Shown here: positions 58,647-64,000 of the stretch, one piece after another
Numbering within the stretch: position 1 is the stretch's first letter
Layout: the number at the start of each line of letters is the position of its first letter
Source of the DNA: Streptomyces sp. WAC 01529
GTDB taxonomy: Bacteria > Actinomycetota > Actinomycetes > Streptomycetales > Streptomycetaceae
NCBI RefSeq assembly: GCF_003945545.1
Contig: NZ_CP029617.1
Span: 7,467,001 to 7,531,000, forward strand
Direction: 5' to 3'
DNA length: 64,000 nucleotides
Program-made: the position numbers and the translations under genes
Notes under the pieces: generated by a model
Told to the model about the DNA's origin: nothing
What the model saw: the letters and a program-made list of their open reading frames with translations, nothing else
Databases searched by the model: none

Positions 58647-59426
58647 TCACCCGGGCATGATCGGCCCGAGGTAGGTACCGCCCGAGACGTCGATGGTCTG
58701 GCCGGTCACCCAGCGCCCCTGCGGGCCCGCCAGGAAGCCCACCACGTCGGCGATGTCCTCCGGCCGGCCGACCCGTCCGAGCGCGGTGATCGACGCAAGC
58801 CCGGCCATCGCCTCGGGAACGGCGGCATAGGCGGCGATCATGTCGGTCAGCACCACCCCGGGCTCCACCGTGTTCACGGTGATTCCCCGGCGGCCGAGCT
58901 CGTTGGCGAGGGAGGGGCCGAGGGCCGCCAGTGCCGCCTTGGTGACGGTGTATCCGATCTGGTTGGGGTCCGCGATCCGGGTGGCCGCCGAGCCCATGTT
59001 GACGATCCGGCCGCCGTCCCGCAGCAGCGGCAGCGCCCGCTGGACCACGAAGACCGGCGTGCTCACGTTGACCGCCAGCAGCCGCTCGAACTCCTCCTCG
59101 GTGAGCTGCCCCAGCGGACTGACCGAGTGGATGCCCGCGTTGTTGACCAGGACGTCCAGACCGTCCGCCCCGTGCTCCGCCAGCCCCGCGACAAGCTCCT
59201 TGAACAGCCGGTCCACCGCACCGCTCTCGCCGAACCGGGCCTGGACGGCGAACGCCCGGCCGCCGGCCTCGGCGATGTGCGCCACGGTCTCCGCGGCGGC
59301 CGCTTCATTGCCGCCGTAGTGGACCGCGACCAACGCTCCCTCGGCGGCGAGTCGCAGGGCGACCGCCCGCCCGATCCCGCGCGAGCCGCCCGTCACCAGT
59401 GCGGTCCTGCCGTCCAGTTCCCCCAC
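58647..59426 (-). CDS. SDR family oxidoreductase
   Basis: 259 residues of the classical SDR: TGGSRGIG cofactor motif (residues about 11-18), NNAG, catalytic Ser in IVNMGSAATRI, and Y-x3-K in GYTVTKAALAALG. It reduces a carbonyl with NAD(P)H. The GTG at 59426 has GGAGAG upstream. It is divergent from an XRE-cupin gene with a 16-bp perfect palindrome between them and so is a likely target of that regulator. Confidence 0.9.
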   Translation of the reverse strand: MGELDGRTALVTGGSRGIGRAVALRLAAEGALVAVHYGGNEAAAAETVAHIAEAGGRAFAVQARFGESGAVDRLFKELVAGLAEHGADGLDVLVNNAGIHSVSPLGQLTEEEFERLLAVNVSTPVFVVQRALPLLRDGGRIVNMGSAATRIADPNQIGYTVTKAALAALGPSLANELGRRGITVNTVEPGVVLTDMIAAYAAVPEAMAGLASITALGRVGRPEDIADVVGFLAGPQGRWVTGQTIDVSGGTYLGPIMPG

Positions 59427-59526
59427 GATCGCTCTCCCCTCGCGACGCCCGATCGCCCCGGTCGACCCGGGAACGACTCAGCCTAAGCAGCAGGGTGCCG
59501 GGAGATCCAGATCACCCTTGCCCGGC

Positions 59527-59542
59527 ATCCCGTATACGGGAT
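59527..59542. promoter_or_regulatory. 16-bp perfect palindromic operator in the XRE-cupin promoter
   Basis: ATCCCGTATACGGGAT is a perfect palindrome between TTGCCC (59518-59523) and GATAAC (59540-59545), the probable -35 and -10 of the regulator gene. A bound dimer would block this promoter. Confidence 0.7.
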
Positions 59543-59554
59543 AACGTGCCGAAT

Positions 59555-60118
59555 ATGGAACATGAAGGAGTCGACGCGCGCCTCGCCGCCCGACTGTCCG
59601 AGCTGCGCGCCGAACGCGGCTGGTCCCTGGGCGAGCTGGCCGAGCTGAGCGGCATCAGCCGCTCCACCCTGTCCCGGGCCGAGCGGGCGGAGATCAGCCC
59701 CACCGCCGCCCTCCTGAACCGCCTCTGCGCCGTGTACGAACGGACCATGTCGCAGCTCCTGAGCGAGGTGGAGGCCGAGCCCGCGCAGCTGGTGCGCGCC
59801 GTCGACCAGGCGGTCTGGGCGGACGACGACGCGGGCTTCATGCGCTGGTCCGTCTCGCCGCCGCACCTCGGGATGCGCGGCGAGCTGGTCGAGGGCCGCC
59901 TGCAGCCGGGCGCCGACATCGACTACGACAGGCCGCCCGTGCCCGGTCTCGAACAGCACATCTGGGTGCTCGAAGGCGCCCTGGAGGTCACGGTCCTGGG
60001 GGAGGCGCACTCCCTGCGGACCGGCGACTGCCTGCGCTACCGGCTGTGGGGCCCCTCGCGCTTCCGCTGCCTGGGGGAGCAGGCGGTGCGTTACGCCCTC
60101 GTGGTCGTGAAGCCGTGA
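59555..60118 (+). CDS. XRE family regulator with cupin domain (second)
   Basis: 187 residues. Helix-turn-helix LSELRAERGWSLGELAELSG with ISRSTLSRAERAEISPTAAL; C-terminal cupin LEQHIWVLEGALEVTVLGEA. ATG 59555 has no Shine-Dalgarno and lies about 10 nt after a GATAAC -10 box, pointing to a leaderless mRNA. The GTG of a GNAT gene overlaps its stop (GTGA). The palindrome at 59527-59542 suits autoregulation and control of the divergent SDR gene. Confidence 0.87.
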   Translation: MEHEGVDARLAARLSELRAERGWSLGELAELSGISRSTLSRAERAEISPTAALLNRLCAVYERTMSQLLSEVEAEPAQLVRAVDQAVWADDDAGFMRWSVSPPHLGMRGELVEGRLQPGADIDYDRPPVPGLEQHIWVLEGALEVTVLGEAHSLRTGDCLRYRLWGPSRFRCLGEQAVRYALVVVKP

Positions 60119-60675
60119 CCGTCGCCGTGTCGCCGGTGCGCCTCGACGCGGACACACTCCTGGAGTACGCGCATGATCTCGCCGGCCTCCTGACCGACAT
60201 CGTGCGGGGCGGTGCCTCGCTGGGCTTCCTCGCGGATCTGGACCGTACCGCCGCGGCCGCCTGGTGGCGCGGGCTCGCTCCCGCGGTCGGGGAGGGACAG
60301 CTGGCCGTCTGGGCCGCACGCGACGCGGAGCGGATCACGGGGACCGTCAGCCTCGCGTTCACCGACAAGCCCAACGGCCGCCACCGCGCGGAGATCGCCA
60401 AGCTGATGGTCCACCCTTCCGCGCGCGGGAAGGGCCTCGCCCGCGCCCTCCTGTCCGCCGCCGAGGAAGCGGCGGCGGACGCGGGTGTGACCCTCCTCGT
60501 CCTGGACACCGAGACCGGGAGCCCCGCCGAAGCGCTCTACGAGAAGGCGGGCTGGACACGGGCCGGGACCATCCCCGACTACGCGACGGACCCGGCCGGG
60601 ACCCTCCACCCGACGACCCTGTTCTACAAGCGCTTCGGCAAGCGCCTCGGCGAGACGCCCCCGACGAGTCAGTAG
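60115..60675 (+). CDS. GNAT family N-acetyltransferase
   Basis: 186 residues. The acetyl-CoA binding region is IAKLMVHPSARGKGLARALL (R/Q-x-x-G-x-G/A type), followed by LLVLDTETGSPAEALYEKAG. It transfers an acetyl group to an amine that is not identified. It overlaps the XRE-cupin stop by 4 bp, so it is co-regulated; with the SDR gene it may act on a toxic metabolite. Confidence 0.87.
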   Translation: MTVAVSPVRLDADTLLEYAHDLAGLLTDIVRGGASLGFLADLDRTAAAAWWRGLAPAVGEGQLAVWAARDAERITGTVSLAFTDKPNGRHRAEIAKLMVHPSARGKGLARALLSAAEEAAADAGVTLLVLDTETGSPAEALYEKAGWTRAGTIPDYATDPAGTLHPTTLFYKRFGKRLGETPPTSQ

Positions 60676-60781
60676 CCCAGCGCCGCCGCCCACGCGCGCG
60701 TGGGCGGCATGAGGCTTCGCGCGCGGGGGAGGCTGAGGCGCAGGACCACACCTCATCAAGCCACCCCAGGGAGCCCGCGCG

Positions 60782-61759
60782 ATGCCCGACCGAGCCGACG
60801 AGACCCCCTCCGCCGCCACCTACACCGCCGGACTGCTCAACGCCGCGGACGGCGTGCCCGTCGCCACGTACACCTGGCTGCCGACCGACGGCAGGCCGCG
60901 CGCCTACGTCCAGATCGCGCACGGAGCCGCGGAACACGCCCTGCGCTATGACCGGTTCGCCCGCCACCTGGCCGCGCACGGCTACGGCGTCGTCGCCTCC
61001 GACCACCGCGGGCACGGCGCCACCGCGCAGGCCACCGGCGGCTACGGCGTGACCTCCGGAGCGGACGGCTCCGATGAGGCCGACAGCTGGCGGGCGATCG
61101 TCGACGACCTCAAGGCCATCGGCGACCAGGTACGCACCCTGCACCCTGGGCTCCCCTTCTTCCTCCTGGGCCACAGCCTCGGCTCGATGCTCGCGCGGGA
61201 CTACGCCCAGGAGTACGCGGACGGCCTCGCGGGCCTGATCCTCACGGGCACGTTCCGCTCGCTCCCCGGCGCCGATCCGCAGGGCTCGATCGCGCGCCTG
61301 GAACGCGAGATCGCCGAGCACGGCCGCGCCGCGATCTCCTGGTACGTACCCGACCTCTTCGCCTCCTTCAACGACGCGTACACCCACCGCACCGGCTTCG
61401 AATGGCTCTCGCGGGACGAGGAGGAGGTCGATGCGTACGCCGCCGACGAGCGCTGCGGATTCGCCTTCTCGGCGGGTCTCTCCCTGGACTGGGTGCGGGG
61501 CGTACGCAAGATCAACGATCCGCGCAACCTCGCGCGCGTGCCCGCCGATCTGCCGATCCACGTCGCGGTCGGCGAGCAGGACCCCTGCAACCAGCGGATG
61601 AGCCTGGTCCACGAACTCCTGGAGGACTTCCGGTACGTGGGAGTGGAGGACCTCACATGGAAGGGCTACCCGGACGCACGCCACGAGATCCTGAACGAGA
61701 CCAACCGGGACGAGATCCAGGAGGACCTGACGGCGTGGCTGGACAAGCGGGTGCTGTGA
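60782..61759 (+). CDS. Alpha/beta hydrolase (monoacylglycerol lipase-like)
   Basis: 325 residues. Nucleophile motif FFLLGHSLGSMLARDYAQEY, the oxyanion segment VQIAHGAAEHALRYDRFARH, SDHRGHGATAQATGG typical of lysophospholipase/MGL-like lipases, acid IHVAVGEQDPCNQRM and His PDARHEILNE. Hydrolyses esters of unknown type. AGGGAG precedes the ATG. A 106-bp gap from the GNAT gene. Confidence 0.87.
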   Translation: MPDRADETPSAATYTAGLLNAADGVPVATYTWLPTDGRPRAYVQIAHGAAEHALRYDRFARHLAAHGYGVVASDHRGHGATAQATGGYGVTSGADGSDEADSWRAIVDDLKAIGDQVRTLHPGLPFFLLGHSLGSMLARDYAQEYADGLAGLILTGTFRSLPGADPQGSIARLEREIAEHGRAAISWYVPDLFASFNDAYTHRTGFEWLSRDEEEVDAYAADERCGFAFSAGLSLDWVRGVRKINDPRNLARVPADLPIHVAVGEQDPCNQRMSLVHELLEDFRYVGVEDLTWKGYPDARHEILNETNRDEIQEDLTAWLDKRVL

Positions 61760-61789
61760 GGGGCGCGGGCCGCGAGGGGCGATTGCTCC

Positions 61790-61799
61790 GGGGGGGGGG
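61790..61799 (+). repeat. Ten-base G tract
   Basis: A homopolymer of ten G between the alpha/beta hydrolase and MmcQ genes, within G-rich DNA. Such tracts are slippage-prone and can be mis-sequenced. Confidence 0.7.
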
Positions 61800-61859
61800 C
61801 GGGGAGGCCGGTATCGACTCGGCGGGTGACTGTCAGTGGCGTTGGCTACGGTTCATGGC

Positions 61860-62240
61860 ATGTCGAAGTCCAGATCCCGGGCCCGCGTCACCTCCGACGA
61901 CGTGCGCCGCATCGCCCTCGCCCTGCCGGACACGGTGGAGAAGATCGCCTGGAGCATGCCCACGTTCCGTGTCTCCGGAAAGATGTTCGTGACGGTGCCC
62001 GACGACGAGACGTCCATCGCGGTGCGCTGTCCGAAGGTCGAGCGGGACGAACTGGTCCTGGCCGAGCCGGACAAATTCTGGGTCGCCGCGCACGAGGCGG
62101 GTTCGGCATGGGTCCGGGTGCGCCTCGCGACGCTGGACACGGAGGAGCTGACGGACATCCTGTCGGACTCCTGGCGCCAGGCCGCACCGCCCCGACTCAT
62201 CGAAGAGCACCCTGAGTTGGGGCTCCCGGCCTCGGAGTAG
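61860..62240 (+). CDS. MmcQ/YjbR family DNA-binding-like protein
   Basis: 126 residues. YjbR/MmcQ fold: VTSDDVRRIALALPDTVEKI, FRVSGKMFVTVPDDETSIAV and FWVAAHEAGSAWVRVRLATL. Members have a CyaY-like fold and are called DNA-binding on structural grounds only. No Shine-Dalgarno precedes ATG 61860; TACGGT at 61847-61852 ends 7 nt before it, so a leaderless mRNA is likely. Confidence 0.82.
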   Translation: MSKSRSRARVTSDDVRRIALALPDTVEKIAWSMPTFRVSGKMFVTVPDDETSIAVRCPKVERDELVLAEPDKFWVAAHEAGSAWVRVRLATLDTEELTDILSDSWRQAAPPRLIEEHPELGLPASE

Positions 62241-62382
62241 GGGACCGGGGCCCCCATGCGGCCTCAGCCGCACCTAAGGTCGACGGCCGACCGCCCGGGG
62301 AAAGGGTGAGCGATCACCAGTCAGAGTGCGGTATTGTTTCCGTGCACGTTCGGCCGGGGGAAACCCCAGGTCAGACGGGCAA

Positions 62383-62456
<74 letters not shown>

Positions 62457-62471
62457 CTCGAAAGAGTCGCA

Positions 62472-62520
62472 GATCGAGGGGCCGTTTCAGAGCAATCTGA
62501 AACGGCCCCTCGATCGTTTT
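62472..62520 (+). terminator. 20-bp perfect hairpin with U tract after tRNA-Pro
   Basis: 62472-62491 (GATCGAGGGGCCGTTTCAGA) pairs without mismatch with 62496-62515 around GCAA, followed by GTTTT. A classical Rho-independent terminator. Confidence 0.93.
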
Positions 62521-62559
62521 CGGGGACCAGCTGGGGACCCTGGGGACCCGCTCCCTTGA

Positions 62560-62690
62560 CCGTGTCAGCGGGTGACAGAGAGCGGCACCCGCAGCGGTGA
62601 TCTTGTGCACGTCGGGGTGCAGATATCTCTGGGTGGTGGTCGGCGAGCAGTGCCCGGCGATCTTGCGCAGGCGACAGCCGAACGGCCGGT
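62560..62690 (-). pseudogene. C-terminal remnant of a tyrosine-recombinase integrase
   Basis: On the minus strand this reads RKIAGHCSPTTTQRYLHPD, followed by VHKITAAGAALCHPL. GH and the catalytic Tyr in TTTQRYLHPD are the end of the integrase domain of actinomycete integrative elements. The catalytic LxxLRHT region and everything upstream are missing; the similarity stops where a 19-bp direct repeat begins (62675). The frame runs on without a stop through the hairpin into the tRNA (to 62422). Its position next to tRNA-Pro supports a decayed element. Confidence 0.75.
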
Positions 62691-62714
62691 CCCGGCAGCC
62701 GAACGGCCGGTCCC
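62675..62714. repeat. 19-bp direct repeat at the integrase break
   Basis: CAGCCGAACGGCCGGTCCC occurs at 62675-62693 and 62696-62714 (21-bp period). Confidence 0.85.
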
Positions 62715-62825
62715 TCCACGGCAGAAGGATAGGAGGAGGGGATGCGCTGATCGGTGCGTGATCGGGGCAGGACGCGCGACGAATGGCGGGTGACCCCCAG
62801 GGTGACGACCGTGAGGATGGCCGTC

Positions 62826-63722
62826 ATGGATCCCGAACTCGAAGCATTCATCCCGTTTCTCCCGCAACTCGACATGAACGACCCGGTCACCGCACGCAAG
62901 GACTTCGCCGAGCGTGCGGCTGTGGCGCCGGCACCGGACACCTCGGACATGGAGGTCGAGGACCGCACGGTGTCCGCCGATCCGGACGTGGCGGTCCGGG
63001 TCTACCGCCCGCACCGGGCGCAGGGCGCCATCGTCTGGCTGCACGGCGGCGGCGGAGTCTTCGGTGACCTGGACACCGAGCATCCGTGGGCCGCCCGGAT
63101 CGCGTCCCTTTCCGGGGCGGTGGTGATCTCGGTGGGCTATCGCCTGGCGCCCGAGGACCCGTTCCCCGCAGCCTTCGACGACGCCTACGCCGTACTGACC
63201 TGGACGGCCGAGCACGCGGACGAACTCGGCATCGACCCGGCGCGGATCGCGGTCGGGGGTCACAGCGCCGGAGCGAACCTCGCGGCCGCGGTGGCGTTGC
63301 GGGCGCGTGACGAGCAGGGACCGGCGATCCACTTCCAACTGCTCAACCAGCCGGGGCTGGACGACCGGCAGGAGACGTGGTCGGCGCGGAACTTCACCGG
63401 CACCCCCTGGTTCGACCGCGACAAGCTCGCCGCGGCGTGGCGGCACTACCTGGGCTCCCGGCCCGCCACACCGTACGCCGCCCCCTCGCGGGCCGCCGAT
63501 CTGTCCGGGCTGCCACCGGCCTACATCGCCACCGCGGAGTTCTGTCCGAACCGCGACGAGGGCATCGCCTACGCGCTGCGCCTGATGCAGGCGGGCACGT
63601 CGGTCGAGCTCCACCAGTGGCCCGGCACCTTCCACGGATCGCAGGCTCTTCTGTCCGCCGAGGTCTCGCAGCGCCAGAACGCCGAACTCGGCGACGCTCT
63701 GCGCCGCGCCCTGGCCCATTGA
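62826..63722 (+). CDS. HSL-type alpha/beta hydrolase (esterase) with altered catalytic acid
   Basis: 298 residues of the hormone-sensitive-lipase family: oxyanion HGGG in VWLHGGGGVFGD, nucleophile GGHSAGANLAAAVA, and His in WPGTFHGSQALL. The catalytic Asp normally found in DPLRDEG is Cys here (EFCPNRDEGIAYA, codon at 63543-63545). It would hydrolyse short acyl esters if active. ATG 62826 is chosen because GAGG at 62813-62816 sits 9 nt upstream; ATG 62817 abuts that site. Confidence 0.85.
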   Translation: MDPELEAFIPFLPQLDMNDPVTARKDFAERAAVAPAPDTSDMEVEDRTVSADPDVAVRVYRPHRAQGAIVWLHGGGGVFGDLDTEHPWAARIASLSGAVVISVGYRLAPEDPFPAAFDDAYAVLTWTAEHADELGIDPARIAVGGHSAGANLAAAVALRARDEQGPAIHFQLLNQPGLDDRQETWSARNFTGTPWFDRDKLAAAWRHYLGSRPATPYAAPSRAADLSGLPPAYIATAEFCPNRDEGIAYALRLMQAGTSVELHQWPGTFHGSQALLSAEVSQRQNAELGDALRRALAH

Positions 63723-63793
63723 TCCGCGCACGTCGAAAGGCACGGGAAGCGTCCCCGTCGCCTGCACTCACTGATCACGAAAGGACGGCTGTC

Positions 63794-64000
63794 TTGAACA
63801 TCCGACTGGCGATATGTGGAAGCGTGGCCGCGCTGAGCGTCTGCGCGGGCACGGTGGCGGCAGCTCCGGCACCCGACAAGGCACATTCCGTGCCGGCCGG
63901 CGGCACGAGCCCGTCGTCCCCCTTCCGTCCCGCAGAGCTGAAGTCCGCCCTGGACGGTGTCCACCGCGCGGGGATACCGGGGGTGTACGCCGAGGTGCGC
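63794..64000 (+). CDS. Secreted serine hydrolase (beta-lactamase/D-Ala-D-Ala carboxypeptidase-like), 3' truncated by window
   Basis: 69 residues are visible. A TTG start with AAGGA 9 nt upstream is followed by a signal peptide (MNIRLAICGSVAALSVCAGT, then VAAAPAPDKA). A segment LKSALDGVHRAGIPGVYAEV comes next, like the beginning of Streptomyces class C beta-lactamase-related serine hydrolases. The active-site SxxK lies beyond the window. It is 71 bp after the esterase gene on the same strand. Confidence 0.65.
   Translation, partial: MNIRLAICGSVAALSVCAGTVAAAPAPDKAHSVPAGGTSPSSPFRPAELKSALDGVHRAGIPGVYAEVR

Larger units (their letters stand above)
62457..62825. other. Region after tRNA-Pro: terminator, integrase remnant, direct repeat
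   Basis: 369 bases without an intact gene. It begins with a small CGACTC-GAAA-GAGTCG hairpin overlapping the tRNA end, then the 20-bp stem terminator, the antisense integrase C-terminus, a 19-bp direct repeat (62675-62714) and the leader of the esterase gene. Confidence 0.7.

Overview
This 64 kb window is very GC-rich. It has strong G/C bias at third codon positions, frequent GTG/TTG starts, GTGA/ATGA stop-start overlaps, and genes typical of Streptomyces: a conservon (cvnABCD), SCO6745-like and LPFR small proteins, an actinobacterial hopanoid locus, and tdh-kbl. It reads as chromosomal Streptomyces DNA. Assignments were made by eye from protein motifs and family knowledge; no database search was run.

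Layout. (1) 1-17.6 kb, mixed housekeeping and accessory genes: the end of an X-Pro dipeptidyl-peptidase-like protein, an M14 carboxypeptidase, a BCCT osmolyte transporter, a conserved unknown, an ABC-F ATPase with repeat-rich upstream DNA, Tex, an LPFR small protein, an SCO6745-like protein, GlxA-type and DJ-1 proteins, an enoyl-CoA hydratase, HdeD, an ATP-binding (RsbW-like) protein, IPP isomerase, a methyltransferase and a cation diffusion facilitator. (2) 17.6-26.1 kb: galE, and divergent from it a tightly overlapping seven-gene operon. It encodes two CDP-alcohol phosphatidyltransferase-like membrane proteins, a nucleotidyltransferase, an sn-glycerol-1-phosphate dehydrogenase homologue, a GT2 glycosyltransferase and a two-component polysaccharide-type ABC exporter. 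A 14-bp-stem terminator closes it. It looks like a machine that makes and exports a cell-surface phosphoglycan or teichoic-acid-like polymer, and is the least explained system here. (3) 26.4-38.9 kb: hopanoid biosynthesis (hpnC, hpnD, hpnE, polyprenyl synthase, shc, hpnG, hpnH, dxs, hpnO), then an XRE-cupin regulator and a small membrane protein. The order follows the pathway: dxs and idi feed isoprenoid precursors; prenyl synthase gives FPP; HpnD/HpnC/HpnE make squalene; Shc makes hopene; HpnH/HpnG/HpnO build the C35 side chain.

(4) 38.9-44 kb: a tyrosine phosphatase, an SGNH hydrolase, a TetR divergent from an aldo/keto reductase, and an MBL hydrolase. (5) 44.2-48 kb: a conservon signalling operon with a fifth GAF gene. 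(6) 48-54 kb: a polysaccharide lyase 8 and a DUF2264 protein divergent from a Gfo/Idh oxidoreductase, with LacI-type operators in the shared promoter region. (7) 54-61.8 kb: threonine catabolism (tdh, kbl), a phosphotransferase, a LysR, an SDR divergent from a second XRE-cupin, a GNAT and an alpha/beta hydrolase. (8) 61.8-64 kb: an MmcQ/YjbR protein, tRNA-Pro(GGG) with a 20-bp perfect hairpin, the remnant of a tyrosine-recombinase integrase (a decayed integration site), an HSL-type esterase and the start of a secreted serine hydrolase.

Recurring themes are translationally coupled operons and promoters fused to start codons without a Shine-Dalgarno sequence (leaderless candidates at the ABC-F gene, both XRE-cupin genes and the MmcQ gene). 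Perfect palindromes are also placed inside core promoters.
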